From JBQTIQ01 sp052387955 (GTDB lineage Bacteria; Actinomycetota; Acidimicrobiia; Acidimicrobiales; JACDCH01): a DNA stretch of 47,712 bases. The stretch spans positions 1 to 47,712 of the forward strand of contig JBQTIQ010000024.1 of NCBI GenBank assembly GCA_052387955.1. Direction: 5' to 3'. The notes under the pieces are model-generated. The model searched no databases. It was not told where the DNA came from and was given only the letters and a program-made list of their open reading frames with translations. The translations under genes were made by a program, and so were the position numbers. Shown in pieces: positions 8,362 through 17,860 of the stretch (positions are counted from its first letter, which is position 1; each line of letters starts with the position of its first letter).

Positions 8362-9202
8362 AGTGGTGGTGATCGCCGGGCTCTCGGGCGCGGGACGGTC
8401 CCAGGCCGCAGACCATCTCGAGGACCTGGGCTGGTTCGTGATCGACAACGTGCCCGCCGCTCTCGTCCCCAAGCTGGCCGAGCTGGCCGCCGATCCCGCC
8501 GCCACCCACAGCCGCATCGCCCTGGTGGTGCGCAGCGGCGACTTCGACGAGGAGATCCGGCCCGCCCTCGATGCGCTGCGGGCCGCCGTCGACCGGGTCC
8601 GGGTGCTGTTCCTCGACGCCGGGACCGACGTGATCGTGCGCCGCTACGAGTCGTCGCGCCGGCGCCACCCCCTCGGCGGGGCCAGCCTGAGCGCCGACAT
8701 CGACCGGGAGCGGGCCATGCTCGAGCCCCTCCGGGAGCAGGCCGACGTAGTCGTCGACACCAGCGAGCTCAACGTCCACCAGCTGCGGGCGTGGGTGGTC
8801 GAGCTGTTCGCCGGCGAGTCGCCCCAGGGTGGCATCCAGGCCAGCGTGGTGTCCTTCGGCTACAAGCACGGGATCCCCCTCGACGTCGACCTCGTCTTCG
8901 ACTGCCGCTTCCTGCCCAACCCCCACTGGGTCGACGACCTGCGCCCCCTCACCGGGACCGACGACGCCGTGCGCCACTACGTGCTGTCCCAGCCCGAGAC
9001 GGCGGAGTTCCTCGATCGCCTCGACGGCTTGTTCGAGCTGCTGCTGCCCGCATTCACCCGGGAGGGCAAGAGCTACCTGCGGATCGCCTTCGGGTGCACC
9101 GGCGGGCGTCACCGCTCGGTGGTGGTGGCCGAGGAGATGGCGGCCCGGCTGCGGGGGCACGGGCTCGACCCCAGCGTGGCCCACCGTGACGTCACCCGTT
9201 GA
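8354..9202 (+). CDS. rapZ: RapZ/YvcJ family nucleotide-binding protein
   Basis: 282-residue P-loop protein. N-terminal Walker A is GLSGAGRSQ, with Arg where many bacteria have Lys, as is usual in actinobacterial members. Family blocks follow: LEDLGWFVIDNVP, VSFGYKHGIP, DCRFLPNPHW, and C-terminal GCTGGRHRSVVVAE. In E. coli RapZ directs RNase E to the GlmZ small RNA and controls amino-sugar synthesis; the role in actinobacteria is not settled. Start GTG 8354 overlaps the methyltransferase stop, and its own stop TGA overlaps the yvcK TTG (9199), so the genes form a tightly coupled operon. Confidence 0.95.
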   Translation: MSEVVVIAGLSGAGRSQAADHLEDLGWFVIDNVPAALVPKLAELAADPAATHSRIALVVRSGDFDEEIRPALDALRAAVDRVRVLFLDAGTDVIVRRYESSRRRHPLGGASLSADIDRERAMLEPLREQADVVVDTSELNVHQLRAWVVELFAGESPQGGIQASVVSFGYKHGIPLDVDLVFDCRFLPNPHWVDDLRPLTGTDDAVRHYVLSQPETAEFLDRLDGLFELLLPAFTREGKSYLRIAFGCTGGRHRSVVVAEEMAARLRGHGLDPSVAHRDVTR

Positions 9203-10269
9203 CTGCGGAGCGGCGACCGCCCCTGCCCCCGTTCTGGGGTCGACCAGGGCCGGACGCAGCCGTGGGTGACGCCAGAACGGGGGATGGGCCGGCGGTGGTG
9301 GCCATCGGCGGCGGCCACGGCCTGGCGGTGACGCTGCAAGCAGCAATGCGTTACGCCAGGCGTCTGACCGCCGTGGTATCGGTCGCCGACGACGGCGGGT
9401 CGAGCGGTCGGCTCCGGGCATCGTTCGGGCTGCCGGCGGTGGGCGACCTGCGCCGCTGCCTCAGCGCGCTGGCTGACCCCGGCCGTCCCCTGGCCCGGGC
9501 CTTCGAGCGCCGGCTCCGGGGCGGCGCCCTCGACGGCCACGCCCTCGGCAACCTGGTGGTCGCCGCCCTCGCCGTCGAAGCGGGCTCCCTCGGAGTCGCC
9601 GTCGACGAGGCCGCCTCGCTGCTGGGGGTGGGGGCCCGGGTCGTGCCCGCCACCGAGGCCATGGTCGAGCTGTACGCCGGCACCGCCACCGGCGAGGTCC
9701 GGGGCCAGGTGGCGGTGCAGCGCTCGGTGGGGATCGAACGGGTGTGGCTCGAACCACGCGATGCCCCTGCCCCTGATGCCGCCGTTGCCGCCATCGCCGG
9801 AGCCGACCAGGTGGTGATCGGGCCCGGTTCGCTGTTCACCAGCGTGCTCGCCGCGCTGGCGGTCCCCGGTGTGGCCCAGGCCCTGGCGGCCACGCCGGCG
9901 AGCCGGGTGTACGTGTGCAACCTGGACCCGCAGGAACCGGAGACGGCAGGGTACGGCGCCACCGACCACGTTCGGGCGCTGGCGAGCCACGAGGTGATCG
10001 TCGACGTCGTCCTCTGCGACGGCGCTGCCAGCCGGGACGGCACCGCCCGCGACGGTGAGGCCGGGGAGGTGCCCGCGCCGGCAGGGGCGCCGACCTGGGT
10101 CCGCCGGCCGGTCGCTCGGCCCGACGGCCGTGCCCACGACCCCCGACGGTTGGCCGTTGCGCTGGCGGCCGTGGCCGCTGCCCATCGGCGCCGGCCCGCG
10201 CCGCCTCCGGGCCCGAGCCGGGCGGGGACGGGCGCCGGGCCCGCCCCTGCCGGGCACCTCTTGCGGTAG
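9199..10269 (+). CDS. yvcK: YvcK/CofD-like gluconeogenesis factor
   Basis: 356 residues of the CofD-like UPF0052 family. Diagnostic blocks: AIGGGHGLAVTLQA, VVSVADDGGSSGRLR, LPAVGDLRRCLSAL, GHALGNLVVAAL and ADQVVIGPGSLFTSV. YvcK/CuvA proteins bind UDP-sugars and influence cell-wall precursor flow on gluconeogenic carbon. Start TTG 9199 overlaps the rapZ stop; a GTG at 9261 would omit about 20 poorly conserved residues. The start region contains a 12-bp inverted repeat (9226-9283). Downstream one expects whiA; instead gap follows. Confidence 0.93.
   Translation: MTAERRPPLPPFWGRPGPDAAVGDARTGDGPAVVAIGGGHGLAVTLQAAMRYARRLTAVVSVADDGGSSGRLRASFGLPAVGDLRRCLSALADPGRPLARAFERRLRGGALDGHALGNLVVAALAVEAGSLGVAVDEAASLLGVGARVVPATEAMVELYAGTATGEVRGQVAVQRSVGIERVWLEPRDAPAPDAAVAAIAGADQVVIGPGSLFTSVLAALAVPGVAQALAATPASRVYVCNLDPQEPETAGYGATDHVRALASHEVIVDVVLCDGAASRDGTARDGEAGEVPAPAGAPTWVRRPVARPDGRAHDPRRLAVALAAVAAAHRRRPAPPPGPSRAGTGAGPAPAGHLLR
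9226..9283 (+). promoter_or_regulatory. inverted repeat within the 5' coding end of yvcK
   Basis: CCCCCGTTCTGG (9226-9237) and CCAGAACGGGGG (9272-9283), perfect 12-bp arms around a 34-base loop. In RNA it could form a stable stem just after the TTG start; in DNA it could be an operator. The amino acids encoded here are outside the conserved yvcK core, so the symmetry is not forced by protein conservation. Confidence 0.45.
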
Positions 10270-10274
10270 CGGGC

Positions 10275-10286
10275 CCCGGTACCGGG
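10275..10286. terminator. GC palindrome after yvcK (possible transcript end)
   Basis: CCCGGTACCGGG, a perfect 12-bp palindrome 5 bp after the yvcK stop and embedded in more GC-rich symmetry (GGGCCC on both sides). No T-run follows, so this is at best a weak actinobacterial-style terminator. Confidence 0.25.
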
Positions 10287-10320
10287 CCCGGTCGGGCCGC
10301 GCTTGCGTGGGGCGGTACCC

Positions 10321-10363
10321 CACACCGTCGCCGCCCGGCCAGCTGGCGCTCACTCGGTCGGCC
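10321..10363 (+). repeat. repeat A, partial copy A4
   Basis: About 43 bp resembling the middle of copy A3: blocks CCCGGC, GCTGGCGCTC and CTCGGTCG occur in the same order. It lies in the 173-bp yvcK-gap gap. The flanks are degraded, so its limits are approximate. Confidence 0.4.
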
Positions 10364-10426
10364 CGCCGTGCTCGCTGCGCCCGCACGCCAGCCCAGGCAC
10401 GGCCGGTAGCCTCGGCCCGACCTTCC

Positions 10427-10432
10427 CGAAGG
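10427..10432 (+). promoter_or_regulatory. strong ribosome binding site of gap
   Basis: AAGGAG, 10 bp before ATG 10443. It is the best Shine-Dalgarno sequence in the backbone and fits the high expression of GAPDH. Confidence 0.7.
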
Positions 10433-10442
10433 AGAATCGAGC

Positions 10443-11456
<1,014 letters not shown>

Positions 11457-11464
11457 GGCGCCCA

Positions 11465-11491
11465 CCGTCCGCCCCCCGGCGGGGGCGACGG
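11465..11491 (+). promoter_or_regulatory. GC hairpin between gap and pgk
   Basis: CCGTCCGCCCCC / GGGGGCGACGG can pair into a long GC stem ending 3 bases before the pgk TTG start. It covers the place where a Shine-Dalgarno sequence would be, and no clear one is seen. It could stabilise the gap 3' end, partly terminate transcription or limit pgk translation. Confidence 0.5.
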
Positions 11492-11493
11492 CG

Positions 11494-12627
11494 TTGAACG
11501 ACCTCCCCCGGCTCGAGGACCTGGGGCCCCTGGAGGGCAGGCGGGTGCTGTTGCGGGCCGACTTCAACGTGCCTCTCGACGACGGTGAGATCGTCGACGA
11601 CCTGCGCATCCGGGCCGCCCTACCCACCGTCGAGTGGCTCCGTGGCCACGGTGCCGAGGTGGTGGCGTGCACCCATCTGGGCCGGCCCCAGGGGAAGCCC
11701 GACCCCCGCTACCGGGTCGAGCCGGTCCGGCGCCGGCTGGACGAACTGGCGCCCGGCGTCGAGCTGCTCGAGAACCTCCGTTTCGACCCGGGCGAGGAGG
11801 CCGGCGACCCCGCCTTCGCCGATCGCCTGACCGAGGGCTTCGACGCCTACGTCAACGACGCCTTCGGGGCGTCACACCGGGCCCACGCCTCGATCGTCGG
11901 CCCTCCGCGTCGGCTCCCGTCGGCCGCCGGCCGGCTGCTCGCCCGCGAGGCCGAGGTACTGAGCGGGCTTCGTGACCGGCCGGCTCGGCCCTTCGTGGCC
12001 GTGCTCGGGGGCTCCAAGGTGTCCGACAAGCTCGCTGTCATCGCCGCCCTGCTCGAGCTCGTCGACGAGCTCGTGATCGGCGGCGGGATGTGCTTCACGT
12101 TCCTGGCCGCGCAGGGCCGTTCGGTGGGCGACTCGCTGTGCGAACCCGACCAGGTCGACGCATGCCGGCGCCTGCTCGACGGTGGCCACCCCATCCACCT
12201 GCCGAGCGACCTCACCGCTCTCGGGCCCGGGGGGGAGATCGGTCGTCCCGACGCCGGGGGCACCGTTCGCCAGGTCGGCGCCGACGTGCCCGAGGGCTGG
12301 AGTGGCCTCGACATCGGTCCGGGCTCGGCGGCGGCGTTCGCCGACGTGGTGGGCCAGGCCCGGACCGTGTTCTGGAACGGGCCGATGGGCGTGTTCGAGG
12401 ACCCCCGGTTCGAGGCCGGCACCCGTGCCCTGGCCCAGGCCGTGGCCGACACGTTGGCGTTCACGGTCGTCGGTGGGGGTGACTCGGCCGCCGCCCTGGC
12501 CCGTTTCGGGCTCGCGGACGGCGTCGACTGGGTGTCCACCGGCGGCGGGGCATCGCTCGAGTTGCTGGAGCTGGGTGACCTGCCCGGCCTGGAGGCGCTC
12601 CGGGCCGCGAAGAGGGGGGCTCCATGA
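11494..12627 (+). CDS. pgk: phosphoglycerate kinase
   Basis: 377 residues. Substrate-binding motifs RADFNVPL, THLGRPQG and LENLRFDPGEE, the hinge region VLGGSKVSDK, and nucleotide-binding FWNGPMGVFE and VVGGGDSAAAL are all present. It transfers the acyl phosphate of 1,3-bisphosphoglycerate to ADP. Start TTG 11494 is the first in-frame start after the gap-pgk hairpin and gives the usual N-terminus. Its stop overlaps the tpiA ATG in an ATGA arrangement. Confidence 0.96.
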   Translation: MNDLPRLEDLGPLEGRRVLLRADFNVPLDDGEIVDDLRIRAALPTVEWLRGHGAEVVACTHLGRPQGKPDPRYRVEPVRRRLDELAPGVELLENLRFDPGEEAGDPAFADRLTEGFDAYVNDAFGASHRAHASIVGPPRRLPSAAGRLLAREAEVLSGLRDRPARPFVAVLGGSKVSDKLAVIAALLELVDELVIGGGMCFTFLAAQGRSVGDSLCEPDQVDACRRLLDGGHPIHLPSDLTALGPGGEIGRPDAGGTVRQVGADVPEGWSGLDIGPGSAAAFADVVGQARTVFWNGPMGVFEDPRFEAGTRALAQAVADTLAFTVVGGGDSAAALARFGLADGVDWVSTGGGASLELLELGDLPGLEALRAAKRGAP

Positions 12628-13409
12628 CGAGCACGAGGCGGCCGCTGATCGCCGGCAACTGGAAGATGCACCACAACCACTTCGAGACGATCCAGGTGGT
12701 GCAGAAGCTCGCCTACCTGTTGACCAAGGGAGACTTCGACGCCGTCGACGTGAGCGTGCACCCCCCTGGCACCGACCTGCGTTCGGCGCAGACCACCCTG
12801 GCCGACCAGAAGGCGAGCGAGATCGCGCTGGGTGCCCAACATTGCCACTGGGAGGATTCCGGCGCCTACACCGGCGAGATCAGCCCGGCGTTCCTGGCCA
12901 AGCTCGACGTGCGGTTCGTGATCGTCGGCCACAGCGAACGCCGGCAGCTCTTCGGGGAGACCGACGACGACGTCAACCGCAAGGTCCACGCCGTGCTGCG
13001 CCACGCCATGACCCCCATCCTGTGTGTCGGCGAGACGCTCGAGGAGCGCGAGGCAGGCATCACCGAGACCAGGGTGATGAGCCAGGTCCGGGCCGGGCTC
13101 GCCGGTGTCGCCCCCGAACAGGTGGCGGCGACGGTGGTGGCCTATGAGCCCATCTGGGCCATCGGGACCGGGCGCACGGCTGCCCCGGCCGACGCCCAGA
13201 CGGTGTGCGCGCTGGTGCGGTCCACGGCCGGCGCCATCGCCGGGCCCGAGGCCGCTGCCGCAGTGCGGGTGCTCTACGGCGGGTCGGTGAAGGCGGCCAA
13301 CATCGCCGAGCTGATGGCCGAGGCCGACATCGACGGTGCCCTGGTCGGGGGCGCCTCGCTCGACCCCGACGAGTTCGTCCGCATCGTCCGCTATCGAGAG
13401 CAGGCCTGA
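12624..13409 (+). CDS. tpiA: triose-phosphate isomerase
   Basis: 261 residues, complete TIM barrel. Catalytic Asn12/Lys14 in AGNWKMH, His103 in IVGHSERR, Glu175 in AYEPIWAIGTG, and the phosphate-binding LYGGSVKAAN and GALVGGASL are present. It interconverts DHAP and glyceraldehyde-3-phosphate. Translationally coupled to pgk by a 4-base overlap; last gene of the glycolytic block. In many actinobacteria secG follows directly; here a peptide-transport operon intervenes. Confidence 0.97.
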   Translation: MTSTRRPLIAGNWKMHHNHFETIQVVQKLAYLLTKGDFDAVDVSVHPPGTDLRSAQTTLADQKASEIALGAQHCHWEDSGAYTGEISPAFLAKLDVRFVIVGHSERRQLFGETDDDVNRKVHAVLRHAMTPILCVGETLEEREAGITETRVMSQVRAGLAGVAPEQVAATVVAYEPIWAIGTGRTAAPADAQTVCALVRSTAGAIAGPEAAAAVRVLYGGSVKAANIAELMAEADIDGALVGGASLDPDEFVRIVRYREQA

Positions 13410-13416
13410 CTGGCTG

Positions 13417-13479
13417 CGTTCCCCGGCCACGCAGGCCGCGCTTGGCCGCGCCTGCGCTGGCGCTCCGGCGCTCGCATCG
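13417..13479 (-). repeat. repeat B, copy B3 (inverted)
   Basis: Reverse complement of 7552-7614 with about 3 mismatches in 63 bp. It starts 7 bp after the tpiA stop, so it could serve as a 3' RNA structure. The rest of the gap (13480-13777) is GC-rich and shows no convincing gene or RNA. Confidence 0.65.
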
Positions 13480-13777
13480 GCGTCGCCTGGCTAGACCGAG
13501 CCAACCGGCGCCGATCGTGGGCGCCGCGTTGCGATCCGGTGACGACCGGGCCGCGGCGCCGAGGACGCTGGTAACCGGGGGCGGCCGTGGCTAGGGTCGG
13601 CGCCGCAACCCGCCAGTGCAGTTGGGTGGTACGCGCCCTGCGGGACCTTCTCGGACGGGGCACGAACGGTGGGTTGCACCTGCTGCAAGGGGGACACGGG
13701 CCGAACCGGCGCGGGCCCCCGGTGGCATGGCGGCGGGGCGGCGGCCGGCCAGTCATCAAACCAGGAGGTCCGTGTTC

Positions 13778-15520
13778 GTGAGACAGGGTCGGGGCGTGAG
13801 ATCCCTGGCGGTGCTGTTCTGCGCCGCCATGCTCGTGGCGTCGTGCGCCGACGACGACGACGGTGCTGTGAGCCCCGCGCCCAGCGCCGGCTCGACCGCC
13901 AGCGGTGGCGCCACCGGCGAGCTCGAACGGGGCGGGACGCTCGTGCTGGGCGCGGAGCAGTGGCCGTCGTGCCTGAACCCCATCACCGAATGCGCGCTCC
14001 CGGGCTGGACCCACTGGGCCGTGATCCAGCACGTCCTGCCCCGGCTCATGGACTTCGATGCCGACTCGAACTTCGTCCCGTCACCGGTCCTGGCGGGCGA
14101 GCCCGTGCTCGACGGCCGGGGCACCGGGCGGAACGAGGACGTGCCGTTCACCGTCACCTACCGCATCCGGCCCGAAGCGGTGTGGGACGACGGCAGCCCC
14201 ATCACCGCCGACGACATCGAGTTCAGCTGGCAGGCGAAGATGAACACGACCGGCGCCGTCAGCCGGGTGGGCTACGACAAGATCGAACGGGTCGACAAGG
14301 CCGACGAGGGCAAGACGGCGACGGTGGTGTTCGCCGAGCCGTTCGCCGACTGGGCCGACCTCTTCGGCGGGATCTCGGACTACGTGCTCAAGAAGGCGGC
14401 GTTCTCCGGGCCCGATATCAGCAACGACCTTCTCGACGACATCCCGTTCTCGGGCACCGGGTTCCTGCTCGAGTCGTTCAGCCCCGACGAAGCCCGCCTG
14501 GTACGCAACGAGAACTTCTGGGATGAATCGCACACGCCCCTGGTCGACGAAGTCGTCGTGCGGCCGATGCAGGACACCGACACCGAGATGACCAACCTGT
14601 TGGCCGGGCAGGTGCACGCCATCTTCCCGGACCCCCAGACCGGCGTGCAGGAGAAGCTCGACGATCCCGACATCGCCCTCGACTTCGGGTTCTCGGTCGG
14701 CTTCGAGGGCATCTGGTTCAACCAGGCGAGCCGCAAGGACCCTGACAGCGTGCTCCAGGACAAGGCGGTCCGGGAGGCGCTCCTGTTCGCCATCGACCGC
14801 GAGGCCATCATCGACCAGGTGATCGCCAACGCCTACGACGGTGTCGAGGTGCTCAACTGCGCCGGCTGGGTGCCCACCATCGGCGAATGGTGCAACGAGG
14901 ACGACTACGCCGACGTGCGCTACGACCCGGCCCGGGTCGACACCATCCTCACCGGCGATGGCTGGGCCAAGGACGAGGAGGGGATCTACGCCAAGGGTGA
15001 CCGGAAGCTTGCCTTCACGTGGCAGACCGTTGCCGGCAACTCGCGCCGCGAGCTGATCCAGGACCTGGTCATCCCCCAGCTGCGGGACCTCGGCTTCGAC
15101 GTCACCGAGGACAACAGCGACGGGACCCGGCTCTTCCAGGTCCTGCTCCCCAACATGGAGACCGAGATGGCGCTCTACCGCCTGAACGCGTCGCCCGACC
15201 CGACGGTGACGACCTTCCTGGCCTGCGAGTCCATCCCGACCCCGGAGAACAGCTTCGCCGGCCAGAACGTCATCGGCTGGTGCAACCGGGACGCCACCGA
15301 CCTCATGCGCCGCTCCGATGCCCTCATCGCCCCCGAGGAACGGCTGCCGCTGATCCACCAGATCGGCGCCCTCGAGCGCCAGGACGCCGCCTGGCTGCCG
15401 CTGTACCAGTACCCGACGCTCACCGCCCACCGGACCGACAAGCTCGCCGGCCCCGTCGGGGACTTCACCTCGACACCAACGGGTGGCTTCGAGAACATCT
15501 ACGACTGGTCCGTCAAGTAG
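13778..15520 (+). CDS. ABC transporter substrate-binding lipoprotein, peptide/nickel type
   Basis: 580-residue SBP_bac_5 family protein. Signal peptide RQGRGVRSLAVLFCAAMLVASC ends in lipobox VASC, so the mature protein is a lipid-anchored receptor outside the membrane. The family's N-terminal region (GGTLVLGAEQWPSCLNP) and the YRIRPEAVWDDGSPITADDIEFSWQ block are clear. AGGAGG (13763-13768) is 9 bp before GTG 13778; GTG 13772 is possible but too close. First gene of a complete five-gene importer (receptor, two permeases, two ATPases). Ligand is probably an oligopeptide or similar; the family is too broad to say more. Confidence 0.88.
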   Translation: MRQGRGVRSLAVLFCAAMLVASCADDDDGAVSPAPSAGSTASGGATGELERGGTLVLGAEQWPSCLNPITECALPGWTHWAVIQHVLPRLMDFDADSNFVPSPVLAGEPVLDGRGTGRNEDVPFTVTYRIRPEAVWDDGSPITADDIEFSWQAKMNTTGAVSRVGYDKIERVDKADEGKTATVVFAEPFADWADLFGGISDYVLKKAAFSGPDISNDLLDDIPFSGTGFLLESFSPDEARLVRNENFWDESHTPLVDEVVVRPMQDTDTEMTNLLAGQVHAIFPDPQTGVQEKLDDPDIALDFGFSVGFEGIWFNQASRKDPDSVLQDKAVREALLFAIDREAIIDQVIANAYDGVEVLNCAGWVPTIGEWCNEDDYADVRYDPARVDTILTGDGWAKDEEGIYAKGDRKLAFTWQTVAGNSRRELIQDLVIPQLRDLGFDVTEDNSDGTRLFQVLLPNMETEMALYRLNASPDPTVTTFLACESIPTPENSFAGQNVIGWCNRDATDLMRRSDALIAPEERLPLIHQIGALERQDAAWLPLYQYPTLTAHRTDKLAGPVGDFTSTPTGGFENIYDWSVK

Positions 15521-15584
15521 CGGGCCCGACGGGGGAGCGTCGCCCTGAGCGCCGCTCCCCGCGCCGGGGCTCTCGGGGTCGCTC

Positions 15585-16559
15585 ATGCTCCTCTACGCCG
15601 TGCGCCGGCTCCTGTGGTCGATACCGGTCGTCGTGATCGCCAGCATCCTGGTGTTCGTCGCCGTCAAGGCATCGACCGATCCCGGCCGGCTCGTCGGCGC
15701 CGGCGTCACGGTGGCCGACGCCACCCGGTTCCGGGAGGAGCTGGGGCTGAACGAGCCAGCGGTGCAGCAGTACCTGCGGTGGGCCGGCAACTTCGTCCAC
15801 GGTGACCTGGGCCACACGCTCACCAACCAGCCGGTGTGGCCCGAGCTGCGGGACTCGCTGGTGGTCACCCTGCAGTTGGGCGTCTTCGCCTTCCTGCTCA
15901 CGGTCACCATCGGGCTGGGCATCGGGATCTTCTCCGCCCTGAAGCAGTACTCGTGGTTCGACAGCGTCGGCACCGGCGTCGCCTTCTTCGGGGTGTCCAT
16001 CCCCCAGTTCTTCTTCGCACTGATGCTCCAGTTCGTGTTCGTCCTGAAGTTCAAGGAATGGTTCGGGGCCTCGCCGTTCTTCGTGTCCGGCCTCGACTCG
16101 GCTGGCGCCGGCGGCGGGCCCCGGCTGGCGTTCTCCTACGACCGGCTCATGCACCTGGTGCTGCCGGCGCTCACGGTTGCGGTGCAGGGGATCGCCGTCT
16201 ACAGCCGCTACATGCGGGCCAGCATGCTCGACGTCCTCAACTCCGACTACCTCCGCACCGCCCGGGCCAAGGGGATCTCCGAGCGCCGCGTCATCACCCA
16301 CCACGCCCTGCGCAACGCGTTCATCCCCGTCGTGACCTACGCCGCCCTCGACCTCGGACTGCTCATCGGGGGCCTCGTCGTCACCGAGCAGGTCTTCGAG
16401 ATCCACGGGATGGGCTACTACTTCATCCGCGCCTACCGGGCCGGCGAGTACGTGCAGGTCCTGCCGTGGATGATGATCGTGGTGCTGTCGGTGATCGTCT
16501 TCAACCTCCTCGCCGATGTGGCCTACTCCGTGCTCGACCCGAGGAGCCGGCTTGGATAG
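15585..16559 (+). CDS. ABC transporter permease, OppB/DppB-like
   Basis: 324 residues, six predicted membrane helices. The first helix (LLWSIPVVVIASILVFVAVK) and the following periplasmic region match the DppB N-terminal domain. The EAA loop that contacts the ATPases is DYLRTARAKGISERRVITHH. ATG 15585 lies 64 bp after the receptor gene. The 3' end overlaps the next permease by 8 bases. Confidence 0.9.
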   Translation: MLLYAVRRLLWSIPVVVIASILVFVAVKASTDPGRLVGAGVTVADATRFREELGLNEPAVQQYLRWAGNFVHGDLGHTLTNQPVWPELRDSLVVTLQLGVFAFLLTVTIGLGIGIFSALKQYSWFDSVGTGVAFFGVSIPQFFFALMLQFVFVLKFKEWFGASPFFVSGLDSAGAGGGPRLAFSYDRLMHLVLPALTVAVQGIAVYSRYMRASMLDVLNSDYLRTARAKGISERRVITHHALRNAFIPVVTYAALDLGLLIGGLVVTEQVFEIHGMGYYFIRAYRAGEYVQVLPWMMIVVLSVIVFNLLADVAYSVLDPRSRLG

Positions 16560-17538
16560 CGGGCTGGCCGCCCTGGGTGCCCTCGGGCCCGAACCGGGCA
16601 CCGCGGCCGCGAGCGGCCCCGGCGGGCGAGGGCCTGGCGGCCGGCGGTCGTCGCCGGGCCGGATGGTGTGGCGCCGGTTCCGGCGGCATCGGCTCGCCCT
16701 GGGCAGCGCCGGCGTGTTGGCCGTCGTCACGGTCCTCGTTTACTTCCCGAGCCTGGTCACCGGCCACGACCCGTTGCGGGCATCCCCCGGCGGTCCCACC
16801 TCCGCCGTCGGCCCGTCCCTCGAGTACCCCCTCGGCACCAGCACCATCGGGATCGACCAGCTGGCCCGTGTCCTGCACGGCGGGCAGGTCTCGCTCACGA
16901 TCGGTCTGGTGGTGGCCCTGGCCGCCGGCGCCGTCGGCGTGGTGGTGGGGTCGGCGGCGGGCTACTACCGGGGGTGGCTCGACAACGTGCTCATGCGGGT
17001 CACCGACCTGTTCCTGGCCGTCCCCCTGCTGGTCGTGGTCATCTTGATGAGCCGCCTCCCGGAACGCCGGGCGTGGGCGGCGACCGTGCTGGGCGGGCCC
17101 GACAGCAGTCGTTCGGTCATCACCCTCCTGGCGCTGTTCCTGTGGATGCCCATGGCCCGGATCGTCCGAGGCCAGGTCATCGCGCTCAAGGAGAGGGAGT
17201 TCGTCGAGGCTGCCCGGGCCATCGGCGCACCCGACCGGCGGATCCTGTGGCGCCACCTCGTGCCCAACTGCCTCGGGCCGGTGATCGTTGCCGCCACCTT
17301 GACCGTTGCGTCGGCCATCCTGCTCGAGGCGACCGTGTCGTACCTCGGGTTCGGCATCGACTCGTCCACGGCGCCGTCGTGGGGCCAGATGGTCTCGGCC
17401 GACAAGGGGGCCTACGACGTCGCCCCGTGGCTGGTGCTCGGGCCGGGGACGGCCATCTTCCTCGTGGTTCTGTGCGTCAACTTCCTCGGCGACGGGTTGC
17501 GCGACGCCTTCGATCCCGCTCGACGCGAGGCCCCGTGA
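16552..17538 (+). CDS. ABC transporter permease, OppC/DppC-like
   Basis: 328 residues. A Gly/Pro-rich N-terminal tail of about 40 residues precedes a first helix (LGSAGVLAVVTVLVYFPSLV), then the BPD_transp_1 domain with EAA loop EFVEAARAIGAPDRRILWRH. TTG 16552 was chosen: GAGGAG (16541-16546) is 5 bp upstream and the gene overlaps OppB by 8 bases; ATG 16516 is a weaker alternative. Its stop lies inside the first GTGACC of three tandem repeats that separate it from the ATPase gene. Confidence 0.88.
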   Translation: MDSGLAALGALGPEPGTAAASGPGGRGPGGRRSSPGRMVWRRFRRHRLALGSAGVLAVVTVLVYFPSLVTGHDPLRASPGGPTSAVGPSLEYPLGTSTIGIDQLARVLHGGQVSLTIGLVVALAAGAVGVVVGSAAGYYRGWLDNVLMRVTDLFLAVPLLVVVILMSRLPERRAWAATVLGGPDSSRSVITLLALFLWMPMARIVRGQVIALKEREFVEAARAIGAPDRRILWRHLVPNCLGPVIVAATLTVASAILLEATVSYLGFGIDSSTAPSWGQMVSADKGAYDVAPWLVLGPGTAIFLVVLCVNFLGDGLRDAFDPARREAP

Positions 17539-17640
17539 CCGTGCTTGCTCGGGGCTGCGCCGGCGCCCATCGTCGCCTGGCTTGCTGGAGCTGGCGCGGT
17601 CGACCGGTCGCTGGTGGGGATCGGGAGCGATGGTGGACCA
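17535..17640 (+). repeat. repeat A, tandem copy A1
   Basis: 106 bp starting GTGACCGTGCTTG. It differs from A2 mainly by a 4-bp shortening near its start. The GTGACC overlaps the oppC stop codon. Confidence 0.8.
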
Positions 17641-17750
17641 GTGACCGTGCTTGTTCGGGGGCTGCGCTCCCGGGGCTCATCGTCGCCTGGCTTGCTGGAG
17701 CTGGCGCGGTCGACCGGCCGCTGGTGGGGATCGGGAGCGATGGTGGACCA
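17641..17750 (+). repeat. repeat A, tandem copy A2
   Basis: 110 bp, nearly identical to A1 over its last 80 bp (CTTGCTGGAGCTGGCGCGGT and GGGAGCGATGGTGGACCA shared). Like the others it opens with GTGACCGTG. Confidence 0.8.
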
Positions 17751-17860
17751 GTGACCGTGCTTGTTCGGGGGCTGCGCTCGCGGGGCCCATCGTCGCCCGG
17801 CTCGCTGGCGCTCGCTCGGTCGACCGGTCAGGGTTGGGGAGCGCAAGCGATGGTGCAGCA
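17751..17860 (+). repeat. repeat A, tandem copy A3 (ends at the oppD start)
   Basis: 110 bp, more diverged from A1/A2 and closest to A0 at 5689. The next six bases, GTGACC, are the oppD start codon and second codon, so the unit is bounded by the start-codon motif on both sides. Only a weak GGTG-type sequence is available as a ribosome site for oppD. Confidence 0.8.

Noticed and set aside
13480..13777. N-terminal extension of the first binding protein from 13616
   Set aside because: The upstream residues are low complexity, and AGGAGG with a lipoprotein signal places the start at 13778.
17535..17860. Tandem repeats considered as a CRISPR array
   Set aside because: The units are about 110 bp with no unique spacers and no cas genes nearby; they are direct tandem copies of a GC-rich element.
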